This document shows positions 8,557 to 19,112 of a stretch of 64,000 bases of DNA, one piece after another. This stretch comes from Mycobacterium celatum. Its GTDB lineage: Bacteria > Actinomycetota > Actinomycetes > Mycobacteriales > Mycobacteriaceae. Location: positions 1-64,000 of the forward strand of contig NZ_LQOM01000011.1 of the NCBI RefSeq assembly GCF_002101595.1. The letters are read 5' to 3'. The stretch's first letter is position 1. Every line of letters begins with the position of its first letter. A model generated the notes under the pieces. That model did no database searches. It was not told the DNA's origin and saw only the letters and a program-made list of their open reading frames with translations. Made by a program: the position numbers and the translations under genes.

Positions 8557-9733
8557 TGGCGAATCTGACCGAAGCGGTTGAGGGTTCGTCGCTCGCCGCT
8601 GCCAACAAGGGCGAGGTCTTCACCTCGTGCGACGTCGACGCCTTCGAGGTTCCGCACGGCCGCGACGAGATCTGGCGGTTCACTCCGCTGCGGCGGTTGC
8701 GTGGTCTGCACGACGGGTCGGCGCCGGCCACCGGCACCGCCACGATCACCGTCGCCGAGCGCCCAGGCATCACCGTGGAGACCGTGCGCCGCGGCGACAA
8801 GAGGCTCGGTGACGGCGGTGTACCGGCCGATCGCATTGCTGCCCAGGCGTTCTCGTCGTTCAATTCGGCGGCAGTGGTCACCGTCAGCACCCCCGAGCCC
8901 GTGGAGATCACGATCGAGGGTCCGGGTGAGGGCGCAACCGCATACGGCCACTTGCAGATCCGGGTCGAGGAGCTCGGCGAGGCCGTCGTCGTCATCGATC
9001 ACCGTGGCAGCGGAACCTACGCCGACAATGTAGAATTCGTCGTCGATGACGCAGCCCGCCTCACCGTGGTATGGATCGCGGACTGGGCCGACGATGCCGT
9101 GCACGTCAGCATGCATCACGCCCGGCTGGGCAAGGATGCGGTGCTTCGGCACGTCGCGGTGAACCTCGGCGGCGAGCTTGTGCGGCTGACCGGCAGGGTG
9201 CGGTTCGACGCCCCCGGCGGGGACGCCGAACTGCTCGGCCTGTACTTCGCCGACGACGGCCAGCACCTCGAATCACGGCTGCTGATCGACCATGCCCAGC
9301 CGGACTGCAAATCCAACGTGCTGTACAAGGGTGCGCTGCAAGGGGATCCGCAGTCGAATCGGCCCGACGCGCACACCGTGTGGGTGGGCGACGTGCTGAT
9401 CCGGGCAAATGCCACCGGCACCGACACCTTCGAGGTGAACCGCAACCTGGTGCTCACCGACGGCGCGCGCGCCGACTCGGTGCCCAACCTGGAGATCGAG
9501 ACCAGCGAGATCGTCGGCGCCGGACACGCCAGCGCCACTGGACGATTCGACGACGAGCAACTGTTCTACCTGCGCTCCCGCGGCATTCCCGAAGAGCAGG
9601 CCCGCCGGCTGGTGGTGCGGGGCTTCTTCGGCGAGCTCATCGCGAAGATCGCAGTGCCCGAGGTGCGTGAGCGCCTGACCAACGCCATCGAACACGAACT
9701 GGCCATCTCAGAAAGAACCACAGCGAAGACATC

Positions 9734-9737
<4 letters not shown>
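8556..9737 (+). CDS. sufD: SUF scaffold subunit SufD
   Basis: The product is a 393-residue SufD, paralogue and partner of SufB in the SufBC2D complex. The C-terminal motif LFYLRSRGIPEEQARRLVVR is the SufB/SufD family signature. The reading frame is open far upstream because it runs antisense-free through sufB, but the GTG at 8556, sharing a base with the sufB stop (TAGTG), starts [19 protein letters not shown], which fits SufD. It overlaps sufC by four bases (ATGA). Coupled starts along sufB-D-C imply fixed stoichiometry of the complex. Confidence 0.94.
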
Positions 9738-11808
<2,071 letters not shown>

Positions 11809-11810
11809 CC

Positions 11811-12287
11811 ATGCGTCTCGAGCAGATGTATCAGGATGTGATCCTCGACCACTACAAGCATCCGCAGCACCGGGGGCTGCGAGAGCCGTTCGCCGCCCAG
11901 GTGCACCACGTCAACCCGGTCTGCGGCGACGAGGTGACGCTGCGGGTGGCGCTGTCCGACGACGGCGAGCACGTCGCCGACGTGTCCTACGACGGGCAGG
12001 GCTGCTCGATCAGCCAGGCCGCCACCTCGGTCCTCACCGAGCAGGTGATCGGCCAAAGCGTCGGCCAGGCGATCAAGACCGTCGCCGCGTTCACCGAGAT
12101 GGTGTCCTCGCGAGGCACCGTGGAGGGTGACGAGGAGGTGCTGGGCGACGGCGTCGCGTTCGCCGGCGTCGCGAAGTATCCGGCCCGGGTGAAATGCGCG
12201 CTGCTCGGCTGGATGGCTTTCAAAGACGCACTGGCGCGGGCCAGCGCAAAGGAGGTAACGGATGAGCGAGACCGCTGCACCGGATAA
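11811..12287 (+). CDS. sufU: Zinc-dependent sulfur transfer protein SufU
   Basis: The product is a 158-residue NifU/IscU-like protein. Its three cysteines, C38 (VCGDEV), C65 (GQGCSIS) and C129 (VKCALLGW), and D40 are the SufU zinc ligands. The GQGCSISQAATS loop and the insertion before VKCALL mark the SufU type of Gram-positives and not IscU. It accepts persulfide from SufS. The ATG at 11811 was chosen because MRLEQMYQDVILDHYKHP matches the family and a GGGGGAG ribosome site precedes it; an ATG at 11790 lies inside sufS. Its end overlaps sufT by 26 bases. Confidence 0.93.
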   Translation: MRLEQMYQDVILDHYKHPQHRGLREPFAAQVHHVNPVCGDEVTLRVALSDDGEHVADVSYDGQGCSISQAATSVLTEQVIGQSVGQAIKTVAAFTEMVSSRGTVEGDEEVLGDGVAFAGVAKYPARVKCALLGWMAFKDALARASAKEVTDERDRCTG

Positions 12288-12609
12288 CGAACTGCTCGCC
12301 GACATCGAGGAGGCGATGCACGACGTCGTCGACCCCGAACTGGGCATCAACGTCGTCGACCTGGGACTGGTCTACGGGCTGAACCTGGAAGAGGGCGAGG
12401 AAGGCACCGTCGCGCTGATCGACATGACGTTGACGTCGCCGGCCTGCCCGCTGACCGACGTCATCGAAGACCAGTCGCGGACCGCGCTGATCGGCGCCGG
12501 CCTGGTCGACGAGCTGCGGATCAACTGGGTGTGGAACCCGCCGTGGGGTCCGGACAAGATCACCGACGACGGCCGCGACCAGCTGCGCGCGCTCGGCTTC
12601 ACGGTCTGA
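12262..12609 (+). CDS. sufT: SufT/MIP18 (DUF59) iron-sulfur assembly factor
   Basis: The product is a 115-residue DUF59 protein with the DPE motif at 24-26 ([17 protein letters not shown]) and the invariant cysteine C62 in [10 protein letters not shown]. SufT proteins help mature [4Fe-4S] enzymes. A strong AAAGGAGG site at 12248-12255 sets the start at 12262, inside the 3' end of sufU. This is the last gene of the suf operon and corresponds to Rv1466. Confidence 0.93.
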   Translation: MSETAAPDNELLADIEEAMHDVVDPELGINVVDLGLVYGLNLEEGEEGTVALIDMTLTSPACPLTDVIEDQSRTALIGAGLVDELRINWVWNPPWGPDKITDDGRDQLRALGFTV

Positions 12610-12658
12610 ACCGCCGTTTTCTCCTCGCCGCACACCCCGCCGTGGCTACGATCGGGCT

Positions 12659-14128
12659 GTGACCGATCCCGCAAAGGGCCGGGGGGCCAAGGAGACGGGC
12701 AGCAGCGCAGAGCCGCATGTAGTCGTCTTGTTCGGTGCCACAGGCGATTTGGCGCGTCGTAAGCTGCTGCCCGGCCTTTACCATCTTTCCCGTTCTAACC
12801 TCGCTCCGGAGATCCGCATCGTCGGCACGTCGCTGGACGATCTCGACAACGACGCGTTTCGCACGCTGGCCGACAAAGCCTGCCGGGAATTCGCCAGACG
12901 CGAATCCAGCGACGAGCAGCTCGAGCAATTCACCAGGAACTTGGTCTATGTGCCCCAAGACGCGGGCCCGGAAGGCCTGGCGAAATCCGTGCGCGAGCAG
13001 CTCGAGACACTCGGCGGCAACGCGCGCCTGCTGCATTATTTGAGCGTGCCGCCGTCGGCGGCGATGGCCGTATTGGAAACGCTCTACCAGGCGGACCTGG
13101 TCGAGCATTCCCGGGTGATCATGGAGAAGCCGTTCGGCACCGATTTGGATAGCGCGCAGGAATTGAACGCGGCCATTCACAAGCGATTCGAGGAAGATCG
13201 GATCTTTCGGATCGACCATTTCCTCGGCAAGGAGCCCGCGCAGAACATCCTCGCGTTCCGCTTCGCGAACGGATTGTTCGAGCCGATCTGGAACCGGAAT
13301 TTCATCGACCACATTCAGATCGACGTCCCGGAGAAGCTCACTCTCGAGGGGCGCGCGAAGTTTTACGAATCGACGGGCGCATTCCGGGACATGGTGGTGA
13401 CCCACCTGTTCCAGATTCTGGCGTTCGTCGCGATGGAACCACCCACCGCGCTGGCGCCGCTGGCGATTACCGACGAGAAGAACAAGGTGTTCCGCTCGAT
13501 GCGCCCACTGGACCCCAACGAGGTGGTGCGCGGGCAGTACAAAGGCTATCGGGACGAACCCGGCGTTTCGCCGGAGTCGGACACCGAGACGTTCGTCGCG
13601 CTCAAATGCGAGATCGACAACTGGCGCTGGGCGGGGGTGCCGTTCTATCTGCGCACCGGCAAGGCCATGGCGGAGGGACAACGGATCATCTCGATCGCGT
13701 TCCACGAGCCGCCGAAGAGCATGTTCCCGCCGGGATCCGGTGTGGGACAACATGGTCCGGACCACCTGACGTTCGACCTGGCCGACGTCGCGAAGATGTC
13801 GCTGTCGTTCTACGGCAAGCGACCCGGGCCGGGAATGAAGCTGGACAAACTCAGCCTGCAGTTCGCGATGCAGGAGACCGGGCACGCCGAGGAGGTGCTC
13901 GAGGCCTACGAGCGGCTGATCCTCGACGCGATGCGCGGCGACCGGACCCTGTACACCACCGCCGAGGGCATCGAGCGATTGTGGGAAGTGTCGGCGCCGT
14001 TGTTGGAGGATCCGCCGCCGGTGCGCAGCTACGACCCCGGCTCCTGGGGACCCAATGCGATCCACCAGTTGATCGCGCCCCGGGCGTGGCGGCTGCCCTT
14101 CGAGCGGGTCTGGCGCGGCAAAGACTGA
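12659..14128 (+). CDS. zwf: Glucose-6-phosphate dehydrogenase
   Basis: The product is a 489-residue enzyme that oxidises glucose 6-phosphate to 6-phosphogluconolactone. The nucleotide-binding [10 protein letters not shown] lies at 26-35, EKPFG at 156-160 and the catalytic RIDHFLGKE at 184-192. Length and motifs are complete. The start is a GTG at 12659. M. tuberculosis keeps its zwf genes elsewhere, so this copy between sufT and the thioredoxin gene is an insertion relative to that genome. It is convergent with the GH15 gene, with four bases between the stops. Pairing of zwf with a GH15 trehalase-type enzyme suggests sugar feeding into the pentose phosphate pathway. Confidence 0.93.
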   Translation: MTDPAKGRGAKETGSSAEPHVVVLFGATGDLARRKLLPGLYHLSRSNLAPEIRIVGTSLDDLDNDAFRTLADKACREFARRESSDEQLEQFTRNLVYVPQDAGPEGLAKSVREQLETLGGNARLLHYLSVPPSAAMAVLETLYQADLVEHSRVIMEKPFGTDLDSAQELNAAIHKRFEEDRIFRIDHFLGKEPAQNILAFRFANGLFEPIWNRNFIDHIQIDVPEKLTLEGRAKFYESTGAFRDMVVTHLFQILAFVAMEPPTALAPLAITDEKNKVFRSMRPLDPNEVVRGQYKGYRDEPGVSPESDTETFVALKCEIDNWRWAGVPFYLRTGKAMAEGQRIISIAFHEPPKSMFPPGSGVGQHGPDHLTFDLADVAKMSLSFYGKRPGPGMKLDKLSLQFAMQETGHAEEVLEAYERLILDAMRGDRTLYTTAEGIERLWEVSAPLLEDPPPVRSYDPGSWGPNAIHQLIAPRAWRLPFERVWRGKD

Positions 14129-14132
14129 AAGC

Positions 14133-16136
14133 TCAGTAGGCGAATTCGCCCGTGGACAACATGTCCTGCTCGGCGCGGATGATGTGCACGACGGCGTTGA
14201 TCAGCGCCAGATGCGTGAACGCTTGCGGGAAGTTACCCAGGTGACGCCCCGTGCGGGTGTCGATTTCCTCGGCGTAGAGCTTGAGCGGGCTGGCGAATGC
14301 CAGCAGGCGTTCGCATAGCTGCTTGGCCCGCGTGATTTCGCCGATCTCCACCAGTGCGGACACCAGCCAGAACGAGCAGATGGTGAAGGTACCTTCCTCG
14401 CCGACAAGCCCGTCGTCGGTCTCTTCGACCTTGTACCGCAACACCAGGCCGTCGACGGTCAGTTCGTCGGCGATGGCCAGCACCGTCGCGCGAACCCGGG
14501 GATCCTCCGGCGGCAAGAAACGAAGCAACGGAATCATCAGCGCCGACGCGTCGAGGGCGGGATCACCGTAGCGCTGGGTGAACACTCCGCGTTCGTCGAC
14601 GCCGTTGGCCAGCACGTCCGCCTTGATCTCGTCGGCGATGGCGCTCCACTTCGTGGCGTATTCCTTCTCGTTGTGCATCGCGGCCAACTTCGCGCCGCGG
14701 TCGAGCGCGGCCCAGCAGAACACCTTGGAGGACACGAAGTGCTGCGGTTCGCCGCGCACCTCCCAGATCCCGCGGTCGGGCAGTCGCCAGTTTTCGATCG
14801 CTTCTTCGACCTGTCTTTTCAGGATCGGCCACAAGCGTTCCGGCACGTGCGCGCGGGGCCGCACATGCAGATACACCGAGTCGAGCATGGTGCCCCAGAC
14901 GTCGTGCTGGCGCTGGTTGTAGGCGCCGTTGCCGATCCGCACCGGGCGCGCGCCGTCGTACCCGGACAGGTGCGGAAGCTCCTCTTCGGTGAGCGTTTTC
15001 TCCCCGCCCACGCCGTACATCACCTGCAGCGTCTGCGCGTTGCCGTCCTCGTCGACCGCGGCGTCGGACAGGAAATGGAAAAAGTTGTTGGCTTCCCGGT
15101 CCAGGCCGAGCGAATGCAAACCCCACAGGGCGAACGTGGAGTCGCGCACCCAGGCGTAACGGTAGTCCCAATTGCGAACGCCGCCAGGGGTTTCCGGCAG
15201 CGACGTGGTCGACGCGGCCATCAGCGCACCGGTGGGCGCATACGTCAGGCCCTTCAACGCCAGCGCACTCTGCTGCAGGTAACCGCGCCACGGATGGTCC
15301 GGGAACTTGCCGATGGTGATCCACTGCCGCCAGCATTCGGAGGTCTGCCACATCTTCTTGGCGGCCTCCTCCTGGGTTCGCGGCGCCGGCAGCGGCGACC
15401 ACGACAGCGCGACGAAGGCCTCGTCGCCCTCGACCATCCGGGTGCGGGCGTTGGCTTCGGGACCTTCGATGCCGAGCCGCAGGTTGGTGGTGAGCTTGAG
15501 CGTGGGATAGGAATCGGCGTCGCCGCCGGCACAGGTCGCCGTCGCCTCCTCGTAGACCTGTCCGGTGTAGGCCCACTTGGCTTCGCTGGTGTGGTAGCCG
15601 AATGCCGGTTCGCAGCTCACCTCGACTTCGACCGTGCCGCTGACGCACTTGATCACCCGCAGCAGGATGTGCTCGGCGTCCCAGTCGGTCGGCGCGCGCC
15701 GATGCGTCTTGGAGCGCTTGTCGGTGTTGTGCCAGGCGCCCATCACCAGCGCGTCGTGGACGGTCAGCCAACCGGTTTCGGTCTGCCACGTCGTCTCCAC
15801 GATCAATCCGCCGGGCCGGTACACCCGCAGCGACGGGACGTTCTGGCCGTACGGGCCGACCCGGAAATGGCCGGCGCTGCGGTCGAGGATCGCGCCGAAG
15901 ACACTCGGCGAGTCGGGCCGCGGCAGGCACATCCATTCCACCGCGCCGTTCGGTGCGATCAGACAGGTGTTTTCACAATCGGACAGGAACGCGTACTCGT
16001 CGATCGGCGGGAACGGACTGCGCGTCGACATGGCGACGTCGAGTGCGCCCGGCTCGTCGGCGATGCGGGCCACGATGCGTTTCTTGTCGGCCTTCGGGTG
16101 CTTCGAAGCTTGCTTGGTGGTGCTCCCCATCTGCAC
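14133..16136 (-). CDS. Glycoside hydrolase family 15 enzyme, probable trehalase
   Basis: The product has 667 residues: an N-terminal beta-sandwich domain (FPPIDEYAFLSDCENTCLI from residue about 43) followed by an (alpha/alpha)6 GH15 barrel. The barrel has the family sequences NWDYRYAWVRDS, LPDRGIWEVRGEPQHF and EEGTFTICSFW, which hold the catalytic glutamates. Mycobacterial GH15 proteins of this layout (Rv2402 and M. smegmatis MSMEG_4535) act as phosphate- and magnesium-dependent trehalases, so glucose release from trehalose is the likely job; glucoamylase action is the alternative. The GTG at 16136 gives the longest form; ATG 16130 is two codons later. No signal peptide, hence cytosolic. Confidence 0.82.
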   Translation of the reverse strand: MQMGSTTKQASKHPKADKKRIVARIADEPGALDVAMSTRSPFPPIDEYAFLSDCENTCLIAPNGAVEWMCLPRPDSPSVFGAILDRSAGHFRVGPYGQNVPSLRVYRPGGLIVETTWQTETGWLTVHDALVMGAWHNTDKRSKTHRRAPTDWDAEHILLRVIKCVSGTVEVEVSCEPAFGYHTSEAKWAYTGQVYEEATATCAGGDADSYPTLKLTTNLRLGIEGPEANARTRMVEGDEAFVALSWSPLPAPRTQEEAAKKMWQTSECWRQWITIGKFPDHPWRGYLQQSALALKGLTYAPTGALMAASTTSLPETPGGVRNWDYRYAWVRDSTFALWGLHSLGLDREANNFFHFLSDAAVDEDGNAQTLQVMYGVGGEKTLTEEELPHLSGYDGARPVRIGNGAYNQRQHDVWGTMLDSVYLHVRPRAHVPERLWPILKRQVEEAIENWRLPDRGIWEVRGEPQHFVSSKVFCWAALDRGAKLAAMHNEKEYATKWSAIADEIKADVLANGVDERGVFTQRYGDPALDASALMIPLLRFLPPEDPRVRATVLAIADELTVDGLVLRYKVEETDDGLVGEEGTFTICSFWLVSALVEIGEITRAKQLCERLLAFASPLKLYAEEIDTRTGRHLGNFPQAFTHLALINAVVHIIRAEQDMLSTGEFAY

Positions 16137-16210
16137 ATCATCGCCCGTCGTGCCCGGCCTGTCTGCCGATTCGTACGTCTGACCTGCACAGATTGTTGGG
16201 CACAGGTCTA

Positions 16211-16648
16211 TTAGCGCCAGGGCAGGTCGCTGTTGTCTCCGCGCCAGCGCGACGGCGGGATCATCGGCGCGCCAAGCAGTCCGGACGCCTCGACATGTTC
16301 GAGGGCGGCGTCGAGATGCCGGCGCATCCGGTGTTCGGCGCGACGCGGGTCGTGGTCACTGATCGCTTTGGCGATCGCGCGATGTGATCTGGCGGCCTCG
16401 TCGCGGTCGAATTGAGTGATGTCCTGCTCGACGGCGGCCCACCTGACAGCCTGCTCGACGGCGGCCAAAACCGTTGTCAGCAAAGGATTTCCGCTTGCGC
16501 GCACCAGAAGCTCGTGGAATTCGTGATAACCGGTGCCGTCCGGGGCGATACCGCGGTCGGCGACGGCGGCGAGCGCGGCCCGTTCGTCGGGGGAGGCGTG
16601 CGCGGCGACGTGTGCCGCGGCGGCCGGCTCGAGCATCTTATGTCGCAC
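16211..16648 (-). pseudogene. GntR-family regulator remnant (FCD domain only)
   Basis: The 145-codon frame encodes a GntR/FadR-type FCD ligand domain. EPAAAAHVAAHASPDE at the start matches the first FCD helix, FHELLVRASGNP the metal/ligand region, and EHRMRRHLDAALEH the last helices. The N-terminal winged helix-turn-helix of about 75 residues is missing: homology stops within a few codons of base 16640. The acyl-CoA dehydrogenase homology begins on the other strand within about 20 bases of the same point. The fragment is followed by its normal stop at 16211. Without the HTH it cannot bind DNA as a GntR repressor. Confidence 0.75.
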
Positions 16649-17709
16649 CGCACTGCAGCGAGACCCTGCAGCATCCGACCGAGCTGTGGGATGCCCTGGT
16701 CGCTGGCGGATTCGTCGGGGTGAACCTGCCCGAGGAATACGGCGGCGGTGGAATGGGCCTGTCCGCCATGAACGTCGTCGCCGAGGAGGCCGCCGCCGCG
16801 GGCTGCCCGCAGATCATGCTGATGATCTCGCCGGGCATCGTCGGCAGCCTGCTGGCCCGCCACGCCACCCATGAGCAGAAGCAGCAGTGGCTGGCGCCGA
16901 TGGCCGCCGGAACACTCAAGATCGCGTTCGCGATCACCGAACCCGACGCCAGCTCGAACTCGCATCAGCTCACCACCACCGCGCGCCGCGACAAGTACTA
17001 CATCAGCGGGCAGAAGACGTTCATCACCGCCGCCGACCGGGCCGACGCCCTGCTCGTCGTCGCCCGGACCGGCACCGACTCGCGCGGCCGCGCGCAGCTG
17101 TCGCCACTGCTGGTCGACCGTGACACTCTCGGCATCGACATGCACCGCATCCCAATGACTTTCGAGATCACCGACAAGTCGTTCACGGTGTTCTTCGACA
17201 ACGTGGCCGCCCCGGCGGACCGGCTGGTCCTCGGCGAGGGCAACGGGCTGCGCGTCGCGTTCGACGGGATGAACCCAGAACGGGTGATCATCGCCGCGAT
17301 CTGCAACGGCGTCGGCCGCTACGCGCTGGACAAGGCGGTCACCTACGCCCGCGAACGACAGGTGCGGCAGGTGCCGATCGGTGCGCATCAGGGCGTCGCA
17401 CATCCGTTGGCCGAAGCCAAGATTGCGCTGGAGTCGGCCCGGCTGATGACCCGCCACGCCGCCGAGAGCTACGACGCCGGAACCGACGCGGGCGAGGCCA
17501 GCAACATGGCCAAGTTCCTTGCCGCGGACGCGGCCATCCGCTGTGTCGACCAGGCCATCGAGGTGCACGGCGGCAGTGGCTTCACCCGCGAGGTCGCGCT
17601 GGCGAGCATGTACGAGTTCGTCCGCCTGTTCAAGACCGTGCCGATCACCCGGGAGATGATCCTCAACCACATCGCCCGGCACAGCCTCGGACTACCGAAG
17701 TCGTACTGA
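16642..17709 (+). pseudogene. Acyl-CoA dehydrogenase lacking its N-terminus
   Basis: From about residue LQHPTELWDALVAGGF onward this is a good acyl-CoA dehydrogenase: VNLPEEYGGGGMG, the FAD-binding FAITEPDASSN, the middle beta-domain, and the C-terminal helices with QAIEVHGGSGFTREV. The first 40-50 residues of the family (start helix) are absent. In-frame starts upstream (ATG 16474, GTG 16609) would read through the antisense of the GntR remnant and give an Arg-rich non-homologous leader, so they are not credible. The first in-frame GTG inside homology is near 16720. It is best seen as a gene truncated by a deletion. The catalytic base region cannot be assigned with certainty. Confidence 0.7.
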
Positions 17710-17719
17710 GCAGGGCGGT

Positions 17720-17778
17720 GCGAAACAGAAGCCAGGGTTGCAACTTTCGCGGATCAACGGCCCTGGCGTCCGTTTCGC
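17720..17778. repeat. Palindromic element A, upstream of the metallo-beta-lactamase gene
   Basis: The arms 17720-17737 and 17761-17778 are inverted repeats of 18 bases with two mismatches (left arm begins GCGAAAC and ends GCCAGGG), with a 23-base loop. An 11-base direct repeat TTTCGCGGATC also occurs at 17745-17755 and 17773-17783. The element starts 11 bases after the dehydrogenase stop and ends 17 bases before the next start codon. It could act as a terminator or as a dispersed palindromic repeat. Confidence 0.6.
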
Positions 17779-17795
17779 GGATCTAGAGTGGTGCC

Positions 17796-18608
17796 ATGTT
17801 CTGGCTGTGCAGGACCTGTGGTGTCGAGCACGACAAGCAACCGAATGTCTGCGCGATCTGCGCCGACGAACGCCAATGGGTGCCCGCAGAAGGTCAGCAG
17901 TGGGCGACGCTCGAAGAGTTGGCCGCCGAGGGTATGCGCTCCGAGATCACGGTGATCGAGGACGGTCTTGTCGGCATCGGCAGCTCGCCCGCGTTGGGTA
18001 TCGGGCAAGTGGGAAAGCTGGTGTGCACCAACGGCGGCAACGTGCTGTGGGATCCGCCGAATTTTCTCGACGACGCCGCGATCACCGCGGTAGCCGAGCG
18101 CGGCCCGCTCGTCGGGATCGTCGCCAGCCATCCGCACATGTATGGCGCGCAAGTGGAATGGAGTCACCGGCTCGGCGGTGTGCCGGTGTACGTCAACGCC
18201 GCCGACGCCCAATGGGTGATGCGCCCCGACCCCGTGATCCGGCAATGGTCGGACATGCTGGAGCTGACGCCCTCGCTGTCGGTGGTACGCGTCGGCGGAC
18301 ACTTCCCGGGCAGCGCGGTGGCGTGCTGGAGCGACGGCGCCGACGGCCGCGGCGTGCTGCTGGTCGGCGACACCGTGTTTCCCAATCCGGACCGACGCAC
18401 GGTCGGCTTCCTGCGCAGCTACCCCAACCGGTTGCCGCTGTCGGCGGCGGTGGTGCTGCGGATCGCCGACACGCTGGCGGAGCTGCGGTTCGACCGCATC
18501 TACGGCCTGTTCACCAACTCGATCGACAGCGACGGCCAGGCCTCGGTCCGGCGCTCGGCGGCCCGGCACGCCGCCTGGGTCCGCGGCGAATACGACTATC
18601 TCACCTGA
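17796..18608 (+). CDS. Zinc-ribbon plus metallo-beta-lactamase fold protein
   Basis: The product has 270 residues. An N-terminal rubredoxin/zinc-ribbon-like knuckle (FWLCRTCGVEHD, then NVCAICADERQ; two CxxC pairs) precedes a metallo-beta-lactamase-like domain. In the latter, the usual HxHxDH metal motif appears as SHPHMYGAQVEW, followed by GGHFPGSAVACW and LVGDTVFPNPD, where His and Asp ligands would sit. The second half of the motif is thus altered, so the hydrolase chemistry is uncertain. No signal peptide is seen. The substrate is unknown. It is flanked on both sides by palindromic elements and is not in an obvious operon. Confidence 0.7.
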   Translation: MFWLCRTCGVEHDKQPNVCAICADERQWVPAEGQQWATLEELAAEGMRSEITVIEDGLVGIGSSPALGIGQVGKLVCTNGGNVLWDPPNFLDDAAITAVAERGPLVGIVASHPHMYGAQVEWSHRLGGVPVYVNAADAQWVMRPDPVIRQWSDMLELTPSLSVVRVGGHFPGSAVACWSDGADGRGVLLVGDTVFPNPDRRTVGFLRSYPNRLPLSAAVVLRIADTLAELRFDRIYGLFTNSIDSDGQASVRRSAARHAAWVRGEYDYLT

Positions 18609-18622
18609 CCGTCGGAGGGGCG

Positions 18623-18681
18623 TCGAACGTGCAGCCAGGGCGGCGACACGCCGATGGGGTCCGCCCTGAGTGCACGCTCGA
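18623..18681. repeat. Palindromic element B, downstream of the metallo-beta-lactamase gene
   Basis: Inverted arms 18623-18643 and 18661-18681 are 21 bases long with three mismatches (left arm ends GTGCAGCCAGGGCGG), around a 17-base loop. It starts 14 bases after the stop of the preceding gene. The GCCAGGG core is shared with element A and the total length (59 bases) is the same. Terminator function for the upstream gene is plausible, although no T-run follows. Confidence 0.6.
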
Positions 18682-18729
18682 GCGCCGCAATCCCGGAACA
18701 CCACGGCGGCCCGCCACGTTGGGCACAAG

Positions 18730-19095
18730 GTGACTACTCGAGACCTGACCGCTGAACAGTTCAACGACACGATCAACGGCAACGACATCGTCCTTGTCGA
18801 CTTCTGGGCGTCCTGGTGCGGACCGTGCCGGGCGTTTGCGCCGACGTTCGCGGCGTCGTCGGAGAAACACCCCGACGTCGTCTTCGCCAAGGTCGACACC
18901 GAGGCCGAGCAGCAGCTCGCCGCGGCCGCCGACATCCGGTCCATCCCCACCCTGATGGCCTTCAAGAAGGGCAAGCTGGTGTTCAACCAGCCCGGCGCGC
19001 TGCCGCCGGCCGCGCTGGAAGAACTGGTGCAAAAGGTGAAGGACTTCGACATCGACGCCGCGATCGCGGCGCAGGAGGGCGAGCCCGAGAGCTGA
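18730..19095 (+). CDS. trxA: Thioredoxin (positional counterpart of M. tuberculosis trxB1)
   Basis: The product is a 121-residue thioredoxin with the redox centre WCGPC (FWASWCGPCRAFAPTF, residues about 28-43) and the cis-proline loop IRSIPTLMAF. It has no signal peptide, so it is a cytosolic dithiol reductase. The GTG at 18730 begins VTTRDLTAEQFND, as in mycobacterial homologues; the frame stays open for 20 codons upstream, but those residues do not fit. M. tuberculosis has two thioredoxin genes (Rv1470, Rv1471) here; only one is present in this window. It is followed after 17 bases by echA12, probably as an operon. Confidence 0.92.
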   Translation: MTTRDLTAEQFNDTINGNDIVLVDFWASWCGPCRAFAPTFAASSEKHPDVVFAKVDTEAEQQLAAAADIRSIPTLMAFKKGKLVFNQPGALPPAALEELVQKVKDFDIDAAIAAQEGEPES

Positions 19096-19112
19096 CCCGT
19101 TACGTTCAGCGG

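Noticed and set aside
14138..14149. GGCGAATTCGCC palindrome at the end of the GH15 gene as a terminator
   Set aside because: Six-base arms without a loop or T-run and inside codons; too weak to call.
16474..16641. Upstream ATG giving a longer acyl-CoA dehydrogenase
   Set aside because: The added residues are Arg-rich, non-homologous and antisense to a recognisable FCD domain.
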